A stretch of DNA of 64,000 nt from Sphingomonas alba (GCF_023516555.1 NZ_JAMGBD010000001.1:744001-808000), one strand, 5' to 3'. Counted from the first letter of the stretch, positions 9,224 to 18,053 are shown. Translations and numbers: made by a program. The notes: a model not told the origin generated them from the letters alone.

Positions 9224-9559
9224 TTACTTCCCTGAGTCCCTGTTCGAGCCCTGCTTCGTAAATCTCATCACGTCCAACACCGCTCCGGCGAAGCCGATGA
9301 ACATCAGCCCCAGCATGATCCACGGCGCCGTGTCGAACAGCCGATCGAGCAGCCAGCCGATAATGGCACCGCCGAGCGGCATTCCGATCAAGCTTTGCGC
9401 GACCCTCTGGCCGACGTTCTTGATCAACGTCGAGGAGTCAATCGGGTCAGGCCCTCGCTCGGCCTCCACCCGCTCGGCCCGCTTCAGTCGCTCCTCGAGC
9501 GAACCTAGTCGTGCGTCCTGGGGGGACGTCGGAACCTCGTCGTTCTCGTCTTCAGCCAT
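9224..9559 (-). CDS. atpI: AtpI/AtpZ family ATP synthase assembly protein
   Basis: 111 residues: an acidic cytoplasmic N-terminus (MAEDENDEVPTSPQDAR), a charged helix, then two membrane helices (IGMPLGGAIIGWLLDRL and WIMLGLMFIGFAGAVLDVMRF) typical of AtpI. This protein helps assemble the c-ring and may carry magnesium. It leads the F0 operon three bases before atpB. Longer in-frame readings to 9853 contain Arg-rich noncoding-looking sequence that would overlap the divergent lipoprotein gene, so the MAEDEN start is preferred. Confidence 0.9.
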   Translation of the reverse strand: MAEDENDEVPTSPQDARLGSLEERLKRAERVEAERGPDPIDSSTLIKNVGQRVAQSLIGMPLGGAIIGWLLDRLFDTAPWIMLGLMFIGFAGAVLDVMRFTKQGSNRDSGK

Positions 9560-9654
9560 GTTACGCAAGCCTCCCGATGTTGTGCGCCAGCGCCTTTGGA
9601 AGGGCAGGCGCGAAAGGCATGGAACATGGCGGCCACGATCCCGCCAAGGCGCCG

Positions 9655-9670
9655 CCCCTTTATGAAGGGG
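9655..9670. promoter_or_regulatory. hairpin in the divergent atpI / lipoprotein gap
   Basis: CCCCTT-TATG-AAGGGG lies in the 170-bp region between the divergent F0 operon and the lipoprotein gene at 9730. It would be in the 5' leader of the atp transcript if the promoter is near 9700. No clear -35/-10 pair could be assigned. Confidence 0.3.
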
Positions 9671-9729
9671 CCGGGACATAGTCAACCGCGGCTTCCCCCG
9701 GTTTCCTACCCCGTATAAGTTCGTACCTG

Positions 9730-10521
9730 ATGAAGTATTTCGCAGCCCTCGCCTTAATCCTCGCAGGTTGCGGACCGAAGGCGTCCGAGACACCGCCGAA
9801 TCAGGCTGCGGACAACGGACAAGCTGCAACGAAACCACTGCCAGCAGCGCCACCCGCCAAGCCCTTCTCGGTCGAGACCAAAAACGATCTCATCGAATAT
9901 GACTTCTCCTACCCGGCCGAGGCTGCCGCCATTCCTGAATTGGTGAAGCGGTTTGCCGGCGAGATGGAGAAGGAGAAGTCGGAGCTGGTCGCCAATGCCG
10001 AGGAGGACAAGGCGATGCGGGAGAAGCTCGGCACCGATTTCAACCCATTCTCAGCCTCGACCGCCTATGAAACCTCAGGCCAGACCGACCGCCTTCTGAG
10101 CCTGCGGGTTGATTCCGGCGGCTACACCGGCGGGGCTCACGGCTATGCCTCGACAGACGCCTTGCTCTGGGATCGGCGGGCGCGTCGCGAGATCAAGTTC
10201 GCCGACCTGTTCGCGGAAGCTTCCAATCGCGACCGGCTGCTGACCCAGCGCTGGTGCGATTCGCTCAACAAGGCGCGGGAAGAGAAGCGCGGCGAGCCGG
10301 CCGGCGGGGGTGGCATGTTCGACGATTACCCGACCCTCGACGACGTCTCGATCATCCCGGTCGACGGCAACAAGGACGGCAAGTTCGAGAAGTTGCTTGT
10401 CGTCGCCTCGCCCTATGTCGCCGGGCCATGGGTCGAAGGCGATTATGAAGTCGAGCTGGCGGTCAGTTCCGACCTGGTCGCCGCACTCAAGAACGAGTTC
10501 AAGCCGAGCTTCAAGGCCTAG
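9730..10521 (+). CDS. RsiV/PdaC-like (DUF3298/DUF4163) lipoprotein
   Basis: 263 residues with a lipoprotein signal peptide (MKYFAALALILAGCG; lipobox LAGC, Cys at 14), then a low-complexity linker rich in Ala and Pro to about residue 45. The body resembles the DUF4163/DUF3298 domains found in anti-sigma factor RsiV and deacetylase PdaC, including the diagnostic SGGYTGGAHG and a C-terminal segment on calcium-like repeated Asp (VDGNKDGKFE, possibly EF-hand-like). Probably anchored in the outer or inner membrane facing the periplasm; the ligand is unknown. It converges with ydbL, overlapping by 4 bp. Confidence 0.82.
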   Translation: MKYFAALALILAGCGPKASETPPNQAADNGQAATKPLPAAPPAKPFSVETKNDLIEYDFSYPAEAAAIPELVKRFAGEMEKEKSELVANAEEDKAMREKLGTDFNPFSASTAYETSGQTDRLLSLRVDSGGYTGGAHGYASTDALLWDRRARREIKFADLFAEASNRDRLLTQRWCDSLNKAREEKRGEPAGGGGMFDDYPTLDDVSIIPVDGNKDGKFEKLLVVASPYVAGPWVEGDYEVELAVSSDLVAALKNEFKPSFKA

Positions 10522-10889
10522 GGCGCGCAGTAACTCGGAATCGAGACATTCTGCATGGCGGTTCGCCTCCGCCAGACATTGTCGGCCAGCAAATAGGGCT
10601 CCCCGACCTCAACCGAGCGCAAGGTCACGCAGCCCGCCGTGATGCCGACGTCTTGCGGAGTGACACCCTTGGCATTGGCCAAGTTCGAATAATGCGAACG
10701 GCGGCGGATGTTGATCGCCTCAACTTCGCGTCGGACCGCGGCAGGCGCGTTCGCAGCCATCCCAAGGTAGCCGTCGTAACGCTCTCCGACCTGCCCGGCT
10801 GCCTTTGCCGCCCGGATCGTCGGCGACATCTGGGCCATCGCCGGCACCGCGACTGCCAGCGCGAGCAGTGCCGCGAGCTTCAGTCTCAC
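10518..10889 (-). CDS. ydbL: YdbL family secreted protein (DUF1318)
   Basis: 123 residues with a cleavable signal peptide (RLKLAALLALAVAVPAMAQ) and a DUF1318 domain, seen as AAKAAGQVGERYDGYLG and, later, RRRSHYSNLANAKGV. Starts at GTG overlapping the ynbE stop (GTGA); no in-frame ATG nearby gives a signal peptide. YdbL is a periplasmic chaperone-like partner that, in enterobacteria, keeps YnbE from aggregating and so helps YdbH-YnbE form an envelope-spanning bridge. Last gene of the ydbH-ynbE-ydbL operon. Confidence 0.85.
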   Translation of the reverse strand: MRLKLAALLALAVAVPAMAQMSPTIRAAKAAGQVGERYDGYLGMAANAPAAVRREVEAINIRRRSHYSNLANAKGVTPQDVGITAGCVTLRSVEVGEPYLLADNVWRRRTAMQNVSIPSYCAP

Positions 10890-11113
10890 GGCTGCCCCCC
10901 TGGCTTCTTCGTCTGCGGGAAGTCCTGCGGATTCTGGTTGATGATATTCTCGACGTCCCGCTGCAGGCGAACGACGACCTCCTGCTCGATCTTGACGTTG
11001 AGGTTGATCTCGATCGGCTTTTCGGGCGCCGCAAGGCTGATGCAACCGCCGAGCGGCACCGCCAGCGCGGCGGCTCCCAGCAGCGATGCCCCCTTTTTGA
11101 TTGTCTCGGTCAT
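10886..11113 (-). CDS. ynbE: YnbE family small lipoprotein
   Basis: 75 residues with lipobox LGGC after MTETIKKGASLLGAAALAVP, so the mature lipoprotein is about 52 residues. The body PIEINLNVKIEQEVVVRLQ is a short amphipathic beta/helix segment of the YnbE type. In enterobacteria YnbE multimerises in the outer membrane and stacks onto the C-terminus of YdbH. Sits between ydbH (10 bp upstream) and ydbL (4-bp overlap), which strongly supports the call despite the small size. Confidence 0.85.
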   Translation of the reverse strand: MTETIKKGASLLGAAALAVPLGGCISLAAPEKPIEINLNVKIEQEVVVRLQRDVENIINQNPQDFPQTKKPGGQP

Positions 11114-11123
11114 TGCGCTTCTC

Positions 11124-14100
11124 TCACTTGGTTGTCGGGGTTGGCGGATTGGTTTCGACTTTCTCCTGGACCGGGGTCTGGGTCTGGGTGTTCTCTTCGT
11201 TCTTGCGGATGACCTCGGTGGTGATGCCCGGCACCTGGTCGAGAGGCCGCGGCAGCACCTCCTCGATCACCTGACGCGGGTCGCGGAAAGCCTTGGCTGT
11301 TGCGATGAGGCCGCGGAACGGCCCGCGGATGGTCAGGTTCAGCTTCAGCGGAATCTTCTTCAGAAGGCCGCGGATGATCCTCTGCGTGCCAGTAGAGCCG
11401 AGGCCGACGCCATCGATGGTCGAACGCGTGACGAACTCGCCCGCCAGGTCGCCGTCGAGACGAATGATCATCGATTTGAACCGCAGGTCGCGTAGCGCCT
11501 CGAAGGCGATGTTCCCCATTGTGCCAAGGTTCGCCTTGTTGACCACGCCATTATACTGGAGGAAGCCGCCGCCTTCGCGAGAATCCAGCCGCCCGCCGAC
11601 GATCCGGCCGCCATTCTCGTCGAAGATCATCGGCAAGACGCCATCGAAGACGCCGGCCGCATCGATTTCGCTGAAACCCATACTGCCGACAAAGGTGTGC
11701 GCGTCGAGACCCACGACTTCGAAGGTCAGGCGCTTGGCGGTCGGCTTGTTGAAGTTGAGGATCGTCTCGTGGAGGATCAGCCGGCCACCCATGAACGGCC
11801 ATTCGCCGCGCTCGATCTTTACGAGGCGATCGGGCAGCAATTGGTAATGCATGACCCCGTCCTCGACGAGGATGCCGGGGTTGACGCTTCCTAACGTCAC
11901 CACCTGGCCCGGGCCGGTTTCGAGGCCGAGGAGGTCGGTGAAATGGATCGTCCCGTTCATGCCGGTGACCGGGCCAAACGGCGCGGCGAGATCCATGTCG
12001 GTGACTCGGAAATCGCCAGTCGAACTAACCTTGCCGGTGCCGTTCCAGGCGATCTGACCCTGCCCGGACAGCCCACCGTTAACGAGGGCGATGATGCCCT
12101 GGGTGATCGGGGTCAGTTCTTCAGGCTGCAGGCTATTGCCGAACCGGATGCCGGGCACGTCAAGGACGGCATTGCCCTCGCCGCTGTCGAGATTGTGGTG
12201 GATCGTAACGTTGGTCACCGGCGTGCCGCTGGCCGGGTGCTTGAGCAGGCCCGTCGCCTCGATGCGGTTGTTGGCCAGCAGGAAGTTCACATTGTCGCTG
12301 CGAAGCGGGTAGAATTTCACCGGGTCGGCCCGGTCGGCGACCGTCATGGCGCCGGTGAGCCCGACGCCGCCCTTGACCATCCTCCACTTGCCTGCTGCCT
12401 CGCTGATTGCCAGCGGCACCCGGCCGATGATGGCGCGACCGCCGCTGAGGGTGCCGGTACCGGAGTAATTGCCCTCCAGCGCCGTTGCGTTGAGCAGTAC
12501 CGGCGCGTCGGCCTTGCCGATCCGCATGGCAAAATCGCCAACTTGGAAGCGCTCGCGCATCAGCCGAGCAAAAGCGGCGGACAAGGCAACGGGTGAATTG
12601 CCGAGCGAGCCGGCAAACTTCGGATTGCGGAGCAGCGCGCCGACCTGGAGCGCCCCGCCGGGCCCCTGGTAGGCGATGGCCGGACCGGTCGGGCAAACCG
12701 GCAGGCGTGCGGCTCCAAGCTTCAACGACCCCATCTGGAAGCTCGCGAACCGCGCATCGAGGCAAGTGCGGCCGAACCGAAAACCAGCCGGACCCCCGAA
12801 CTCGGCATCGACCGGGACCCTGAGGCCGCGCACGAACCCGCCGGGCACAGGTCCGTCCATCAGTGCGATCGTGCGGACGCTCGTCGAGCCGTCGGGGGCC
12901 GCCGTGAAGCGGATTGTGTCGAGCGCCAGCCGGCTATTGCCCGCGCGATAGGGTGCGACATCGGCCGTGCCGGTCATGGGACCGCCGTTGCGTGGCTGGC
13001 GTAGCGATACCTGCGCGGTCGGCAGCCCGCCCCCGGCCATCTGGATGTCCGTGTCGATGCGGACGTAGCCCTTGGGCCAGTAATAATTGAGCCCGTCTCG
13101 GCCCGCGACCTTGGCTCTCGCGCCATTTGGTCCGCTCACGTTCGCCGTCTGGATACGGACGCCGCCGCCGCCCGGATAATTGACCAGCACCAGCCGGCCT
13201 TCGGCGTCGAAATTGCTGACCGTGTTGCGGACGGCCGCGCCCATTGCCCTGGCGATCGGCTCGATCGGCGTGCCGTGCGCGGCTTCGAGCGCGCCGATTA
13301 GCTGCGCGACGAGCGGCCCGGAGAGCCTAGCGCTGCTCGCACCGTAGTTCGCCGCGACTGCCAAGGTGCCCTTGCGTGCCTGGAGGTTATATTTGCCGTT
13401 GAGCCGCGTACGGTCCGCGTAGATGGTCGCGAGGCGCGCCCGTTGTGCCGATAGGTCGAAACCGCCGTTGGCACTGGTCGGCGATCCCTTGAAACTGAGA
13501 TTTGCGACGAGGTTGGCAAGGCCATTGTCTCCCGCCGTGAAGCTGGCGACGGCGAGTTTCCCCTTGCCGTTGAAGTCGGTGAAGGCCTCGGCGAAATTGC
13601 TGTCGACGTCGATCCGCGGCGCGATCATCGTCATCCGGCTGGCCGGGCAGTTGAAACTCGACGCCGCGACCGGCCCCAGCACCCGCGGTCGCCGCGCGAC
13701 GACGCCGATGGCGACATTCGATTTCAGCCGGTCGAGCGAGCATGCGCCAACGTCCAGGTGATGTGCGGCGGTGGCGAGGCGCCCTTTGAAGCCGCCCGTG
13801 AGGTTGCCGCTGCCGACGATGGCGAACCCAAGGCGGCCATAGGGCGTGTTGAGCCGGATCGTGCTGTCGGCGACATCCAGGACGACATCGGGCAGCCGGA
13901 ACGGCTTGCCGCTCGGGGGTGGGAGCAATTTGTCGATCTGGCCCCAACTGACCTTGCCGGTCTTCAGCAGGCGGCCGTTCAAATGCGCGCCGCGGGTGAC
14001 GATCCGGTAAACCTGGACCGAGCCGTTCCACTTCACCCGCATCTGGATGAGGGCCGTTTGTGCCACCAGGTCCGGGTGCTCGGGGTCGCCGATCCTGATG

Positions 14101-14393
14101 TTGCTAATCTGCTGGTTGTGCAGCCCGACCTTGTCGATGGTGTAGGTCGCCTGGACGCCGCGTTTCTCCAGCTCATTGGCGATGACGTTGTCTGCAAGCG
14201 GCTTGCGCCATATCCACAACGCGGCGAAGCCGATGACCGCAATGACCAGAATGGCCAGCAAGCCGGCGCGCGTGACCCTGCGGACCTGATGCCAGCCGGT
14301 GCGGTCGTGGACGAGGACCGGCTCGGCGAGCCCTTCCTTTTCCAGCTCCTCACCGATTTCTTCCGGCAGGCCTTCGTCTTTGTCGGCGCTCAT
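11124..14393 (-). CDS. ydbH: YdbH-like intermembrane phospholipid transport protein (AsmA-like)
   Basis: 1089 residues, longer than the enterobacterial protein. It has an acidic cytoplasmic N-terminus, a single membrane anchor around residues 44-63 (AGLLAILVIAVIGFAALWIW), and a very long periplasmic region rich in beta strands and Gly/Asn, as expected of an AsmA-like repeating beta-groove bridge. The C-terminal ~200 residues (LTISRGP-type FNKPTAKRLTFEVVGLD and later VEVLPRPLDQ) are the YdbH-type end and carry a disordered QTQTPVQEK tail. It probably moves phospholipid to the outer membrane with YnbE and YdbL, which follow directly. Confidence 0.87.
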   Translation of the reverse strand: MSADKDEGLPEEIGEELEKEGLAEPVLVHDRTGWHQVRRVTRAGLLAILVIAVIGFAALWIWRKPLADNVIANELEKRGVQATYTIDKVGLHNQQISNIRIGDPEHPDLVAQTALIQMRVKWNGSVQVYRIVTRGAHLNGRLLKTGKVSWGQIDKLLPPPSGKPFRLPDVVLDVADSTIRLNTPYGRLGFAIVGSGNLTGGFKGRLATAAHHLDVGACSLDRLKSNVAIGVVARRPRVLGPVAASSFNCPASRMTMIAPRIDVDSNFAEAFTDFNGKGKLAVASFTAGDNGLANLVANLSFKGSPTSANGGFDLSAQRARLATIYADRTRLNGKYNLQARKGTLAVAANYGASSARLSGPLVAQLIGALEAAHGTPIEPIARAMGAAVRNTVSNFDAEGRLVLVNYPGGGGVRIQTANVSGPNGARAKVAGRDGLNYYWPKGYVRIDTDIQMAGGGLPTAQVSLRQPRNGGPMTGTADVAPYRAGNSRLALDTIRFTAAPDGSTSVRTIALMDGPVPGGFVRGLRVPVDAEFGGPAGFRFGRTCLDARFASFQMGSLKLGAARLPVCPTGPAIAYQGPGGALQVGALLRNPKFAGSLGNSPVALSAAFARLMRERFQVGDFAMRIGKADAPVLLNATALEGNYSGTGTLSGGRAIIGRVPLAISEAAGKWRMVKGGVGLTGAMTVADRADPVKFYPLRSDNVNFLLANNRIEATGLLKHPASGTPVTNVTIHHNLDSGEGNAVLDVPGIRFGNSLQPEELTPITQGIIALVNGGLSGQGQIAWNGTGKVSSTGDFRVTDMDLAAPFGPVTGMNGTIHFTDLLGLETGPGQVVTLGSVNPGILVEDGVMHYQLLPDRLVKIERGEWPFMGGRLILHETILNFNKPTAKRLTFEVVGLDAHTFVGSMGFSEIDAAGVFDGVLPMIFDENGGRIVGGRLDSREGGGFLQYNGVVNKANLGTMGNIAFEALRDLRFKSMIIRLDGDLAGEFVTRSTIDGVGLGSTGTQRIIRGLLKKIPLKLNLTIRGPFRGLIATAKAFRDPRQVIEEVLPRPLDQVPGITTEVIRKNEENTQTQTPVQEKVETNPPTPTTK

Positions 14394-14512
14394 CCGGGCT
14401 TAGAACCTCTCGTTTCCGCGACCGTTCCGTGTCCGCGACGATGCCGCGTTGCATGGCGCGGCTGCTTTGCCTAGCCTTGGCGTGCTCGGTTGTTGTGTTC
14501 CTGGGAGGCTTC

Positions 14513-15193
14513 GTGGCCGACAATCCGAGCGATTCATCCGGCCATCGGGCCCGGCTTCGCCAGAGATTGTTCGAGGGCGGCGGCAAGGCCCTGCTCGACC
14601 ATGAGCTGGTCGAATATCTCCTCGCCCTCGCCATTCCCCGCCGCGACACCAAGGTGCAGGCCAAGGCGCTGATTGCCCGCTTCGGCGGCATCGGACCATT
14701 ACTCGAAACGGCGCCGGATGTGCTCCGCAAGGAAGGCCTGTCGGAAGGCGTGATCGGCGCGCTCGCCATCGCCCGCGCCACTGCGTTGCGGCTACTCGAA
14801 ACCCGCGTCGAAGGCCGGCCGATCCTGTCGAGCTGGGACGCGCTCGGCGATTATCTCCAGGCGGCCATGGCTCATAGCAGCATCGAGGAGGTCCGCGTCC
14901 TCTTCCTCAACGCCAAGAACATGTTGATCGCCAATGAGGCGATGTGGCGCGGCTCGGTCGACGAAGCCTCGGTCCATGTTCGCGAGGTCATCAGCCGCGC
15001 CATCGCGCTTGGCGCCACGGCAATCATCATCGTCCACAATCATCCGAGCGGAGACCCCTCACCCAGCAGCCAGGACATCCGCCTGACCCGCGACCTGATC
15101 GAGGCCGGCCGGCACATGAAGGTGACCGTCCACGACCATGTCATCATCGGCGCGCAGGGCCGGTCGAGCATGAAGGCGAAGGGCCTGATCTAG
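14513..15193 (+). CDS. radC: RadC family JAMM/MPN+ protein
   Basis: 226 residues with the RadC N-terminal helix-hairpin region (RHRARLRQRLFEGG, DHELVEYLLALAIPRRDT) and a C-terminal JAMM metalloprotease-like domain. The zinc ligands are in HNHPSGDPSPSSQD and the general-base Glu is in the LFLNAKNML-preceding strand (SIEEVRVLF). A GTG start with TGGGAGG upstream gives the usual length; an upstream ATG at 14429 would add a hydrophobic stretch foreign to RadC. Cellular role is debated (originally DNA repair, now unclear). Divergent from ydbH. Confidence 0.9.
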   Translation: MADNPSDSSGHRARLRQRLFEGGGKALLDHELVEYLLALAIPRRDTKVQAKALIARFGGIGPLLETAPDVLRKEGLSEGVIGALAIARATALRLLETRVEGRPILSSWDALGDYLQAAMAHSSIEEVRVLFLNAKNMLIANEAMWRGSVDEASVHVREVISRAIALGATAIIIVHNHPSGDPSPSSQDIRLTRDLIEAGRHMKVTVHDHVIIGAQGRSSMKAKGLI

Positions 15194-15392
15194 CGCGCCA
15201 TGAGCGACATTGGCGGCACCCCTTGGAGGTCGCTTAAGGTCACAAATGTCACAAAAGTCTTGGGATGAGCGACCATTTTTGCGGGCGCGGCGGCCTACTT
15301 TCGTAATCTCGATCTTATCCACGGTTCAAAGAGCGGTAGCGCGAATGCTGGCATGCTCCGGTCGCTGTAGGACAGGAAAATCGACGATGTGG

Positions 15393-15426
15393 CTAATGGC
15401 AGCTTTCGACCCATTGCGGACACTAG
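15393..15426 (+). repeat. dispersed palindrome, copy 1
   Basis: Contains the shared core GCTTTCGACCCATTGCGGAC, with CTAAT on the left and ACTAG on the right. It is one of seven copies in the window, all in the same orientation (core GCTTTCSACCCAWWGC). The outer arms here are imperfect. Confidence 0.75.
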
Positions 15427-15478
15427 TGAGCGATTCGGCTTCTTAGCTTGCGCTGAAACTACCTTCGGCGCAGCATTG

Positions 15479-15490
15479 CCCCCGCGGGGG
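15479..15490 (+). promoter_or_regulatory. palindrome containing the ribosome-binding site of the TIR gene
   Basis: CCCCCGCGGGGG is a perfect 12-bp palindrome whose right half is the Shine-Dalgarno sequence (GGGGGAG), seven bases before the ATG at 15498. A CCCC/GGGG stem could hide the site and limit translation. Confidence 0.4.
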
Positions 15491-15497
15491 AGTACTC

Positions 15498-17423
15498 ATG
15501 GCTGCCGTGTTCTTGAGCTATGACCGGGACGACACGAGCAAGGCGCGACTGATCGCCGTCGCATTGGAGCGTGCTGGGCACGAGGTCTGGTGGGACCTCC
15601 ACGTTCGCGGGGGAGCCCAATTCTCCCTAGTGATCGAAGAGGCGCTGAAAGCGGCCGAAGCTGTGATTGTGTTGTGGTCGAGGAGTTCGGTGAAATCGGC
15701 TTGGGTCCGGGACGAGGCCGCCGCTGGACGCGACAGCGGCCGTCTTATTCCCGTTTCGCTCGGCGAAATCGAGCCGCCCATGGGCTTCCGGCAATTCCAG
15801 ACGGTCGATTTTTCGCGGTGGAAAGGCAGGTCAAATTCTACAGAGCTTCGCCAACTCCTCAGCGCGATAAACGAACTGAGGCCTGCGTCGCCGGACCGAG
15901 AGAAGAACGCCTCATCCGCAATTCTACAGAAGTCCAAACGCGGCTACTTCCGTATAGCGGCTGGCGGAACTGTTGTTTTGGCTATTGCCGGCTTGTCGGG
16001 CTTATGGTGGTTTAAGCACCACTCTCCGGCCGTTCCCACGGTGGCTGTCGTGGCAGCCGATACCTCGTCAAATAGCCGCGCGCTGGCTCGCGACTTGTAC
16101 GTAAAGCTAGGGCGGCTTCGGGCCGGCGATGCTGACACAATCGAGATCGTCGATGCGACGGTCAAGAAAGGGTTAGACTTCACTTTCCAAGTATCGGGCG
16201 CATCCTCGAACGGCAACCCGACCGCCAACATTACGCTGATTGATCAAAACCATGTGTTGCTCTGGTCGAAAGATTTCGAGCGCGCGCAGAATCAGTACGG
16301 TGACCTGAAGCAGGAGCTAGCATTGACATCCGCACGCGTACTCGGCTGCGCTACAAATGCCGCCAGCAATAGCGGCAGCACGCTCGATCAGCGGACGCTC
16401 AGGCTTTATCTAAACGGCTGCTCGACGCTGTCAGAGGCCGCGTGGACAGACTTCCGCAGCCTAGTCCCTGTCTTTCGCGAAGTTACTCGAAGTGCGCCAA
16501 GATTTGAAGGTGGGTGGGCAAAGCTTGTCGAAACAGAAGCGTATGTAATAAATTGGGAATCGCTCTCCAAAACGGCACCGGAAAGAGATGAACTTGCCCT
16601 AGACGTGGCGCGAGCCCGCAAAGTCAATCCTCGAATGGCCGAAGCTTATTTCGGAGAATCCACTCTCCTTGTGGACAATGATCTTGCGAGTTCGTCGGCG
16701 CTCATTGACCGTGCATTGCGCGATAATCCTGATAGCTCACTGATCCAAGGCATGAACGCGACATTTCTGTCGCAGGTCGGAAGGGTGAAGGAGGCGGTGG
16801 AAGCCACGAAGCGAGCGTACGAACTCGATCCTTTGTCAGCAGACACAGCCTCGGGGTATATCGTGGCGCTCGCTTACGCCGGGCAACTTGATGCGGCCCG
16901 AGAAGAGCTGAAAAAAGCGGAGTCGTTCTGGCCGGAGGCCCACCCACTTGTGGAGGCGAGATTTCGGATAAACCTTCGCTACGGCGACCCGCAGGACGCC
17001 TTGCGCGTTGTCCGGTCGGGCCTGAACCCGGGCTACGCCCATTTCGATTCCTTTCTGCTAGCTCGCATCAACCCAACCCAGGAAAACATTGATCACGCTG
17101 TGGCCGACGCGAAAGCTGCCGTAGGGCAATCAGGTCGCGGCGCCGGTTGGCTATTTCTCGCCCTCGCGCAATTTGGACGTGAAGATGAGATTTATCGCAT
17201 CTTGGAAGATCATCCCGACATGGTCCTCGCCACCAAGGAAATGTTCTTTCGGTCAATCTTTGGCCGATTCCGACACGATCTGAGGTTTATGAAATTGGCG
17301 AAGAAGCAGGGTTTAATCGAATATTGGCGAAGCAGTGGTCATTGGCCCGATTTCTGTCATGACCGCGATCTTCCGTATGACTGCAAAGAAGTGGCAGCCA
17401 GTCTGGCTGGCGACCGAACATAG
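15498..17423 (+). CDS. TIR-domain membrane protein with TolB-like and TPR regions
   Basis: 641 residues. Residues 1-125 are a TIR domain: FLSYDRDD box 1, GHEVWWD, and AVIVLWSRSSVKSAWVRDE, with Glu73 in the position of the catalytic glutamate of NAD-cleaving TIRs (SxxWxxE). A single membrane helix spans about 151-172, followed by a segment starting VPTVAVVAADTSSN that resembles the TolB-like region of CadC/cyclase-type TPR proteins, and a helical TPR-like region from roughly 380 to 600. TIR would be cytoplasmic and the TPR part periplasmic. Gene composition is less GC-rich than neighbours and it is flanked by repeat copies, so it may be acquired. No ThsA or other defence partner is adjacent. 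NADase activity is inference. Confidence 0.82.
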   Translation: MAAVFLSYDRDDTSKARLIAVALERAGHEVWWDLHVRGGAQFSLVIEEALKAAEAVIVLWSRSSVKSAWVRDEAAAGRDSGRLIPVSLGEIEPPMGFRQFQTVDFSRWKGRSNSTELRQLLSAINELRPASPDREKNASSAILQKSKRGYFRIAAGGTVVLAIAGLSGLWWFKHHSPAVPTVAVVAADTSSNSRALARDLYVKLGRLRAGDADTIEIVDATVKKGLDFTFQVSGASSNGNPTANITLIDQNHVLLWSKDFERAQNQYGDLKQELALTSARVLGCATNAASNSGSTLDQRTLRLYLNGCSTLSEAAWTDFRSLVPVFREVTRSAPRFEGGWAKLVETEAYVINWESLSKTAPERDELALDVARARKVNPRMAEAYFGESTLLVDNDLASSSALIDRALRDNPDSSLIQGMNATFLSQVGRVKEAVEATKRAYELDPLSADTASGYIVALAYAGQLDAAREELKKAESFWPEAHPLVEARFRINLRYGDPQDALRVVRSGLNPGYAHFDSFLLARINPTQENIDHAVADAKAAVGQSGRGAGWLFLALAQFGREDEIYRILEDHPDMVLATKEMFFRSIFGRFRHDLRFMKLAKKQGLIEYWRSSGHWPDFCHDRDLPYDCKEVAASLAGDRT

Positions 17424-17739
17424 TGTTGAGGACCTAGAGTCCGCTTTCGACCCATTGCGAGCATCAGCTTCCGCCGAACAGTCCCGCACATTTGGCGCAA
17501 AGGTCGTCGTCGGACGGCTTATCTTTTCTGATAGCGAAGGCCTTCCATGGAAAGGAAAGGCAGTCTGGGTGCCAGTGCCAGAACTCATTCTTCCGTTGGC
17601 TCGGAACGCCACGCCGATACTCAACCATGAGTTGTCCCCAATCAACTCAACACAACGCACCAAATTCAACCCATTTTGGAACGAAAAGGCAAGCATAACA
17701 AATGTTTAGGAGTGCAAGCATCGACCCGCTGCGGCCGTC
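17424..17739. other. intergenic after the TIR gene
   Basis: 316 bp with no convincing gene. Its left part carries repeat copy 2; short open readings across it only reflect the repeat and lack ribosome-binding sites or family similarity that I can recognise. A weak relation to the end of the TIR gene is not visible. Confidence 0.5.
17433..17468 (+). repeat. dispersed palindrome, copy 2
   Basis: GTCCGCTTTCGACCCATTGC followed by GAGCATC, starting ten bases after the TIR stop codon. Left arm GTCCGC; the right arm is altered (GCGAGC), so this copy is a decayed hairpin. Same orientation as the others. Confidence 0.75.
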
Positions 17740-17946
17740 CTAGCGGGGTGGCGCAAACGTTTCGGTATCGGGGCTGTCAGGTTCGGCGTGGGATGAGACC
17801 CCAATTTCCATCAAACATACCAGTGTCTGATACTTCTCCGCCATTTCCTGGTGGACGGCAGCGATGTGCGGAGCGTCCGAGGAGGCGGCTCGTTCGCGCT
17901 CCTCCAAAGCTCGCGTTCGGAAATAGTCGGCATGAGTGGAGGACAT
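17740..17946 (-). CDS. small hypothetical protein, sphingomonad type
   Basis: 68 residues, mostly one amphipathic, charged helix: SSTHADYFRTRALEERERAA, then IAAVHQEMAEKYQTLV. Small proteins with this pattern (a tyrosine-rich start, many Glu/Arg/Ala, a His-x-x-Met-Ala-Glu-x-Tyr motif) recur in sphingomonads as unknowns. GGGGAG lies 8 bases before the ATG. I cannot assign a function; it stands alone in the accessory patch. Confidence 0.65.
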   Translation of the reverse strand: MSSTHADYFRTRALEERERAASSDAPHIAAVHQEMAEKYQTLVCLMEIGVSSHAEPDSPDTETFAPPR

Positions 17947-18053
17947 TTCAGCTCCCCTTTCAATTAGCGGGAGCGCGGTCGGTCTCTCAGGCGGGCGGAT
18001 GCTTGCAGAACACGTCGCCCGATGCCCTGTAATAGCACCGATTGGCGTTTGAA

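Larger units (their letters stand above)
15194..15497. other. intergenic, accessory-patch left edge
   Basis: 304 bp between radC and the TIR gene. It holds one copy of the dispersed palindrome (15393-15426) and a GC palindrome over the next ribosome-binding site. No gene is visible. The base composition drops here and stays lower through the TIR gene. Confidence 0.6.

Noticed and set aside
15498-17423. Thoeris or other known TIR defence system
   Set aside because: No ThsA-type or other effector partner next to the gene.
17335-17709. 125-codon open reading after the TIR gene
   Set aside because: Overlaps the TIR end and repeat copy 2; no start signal or family.
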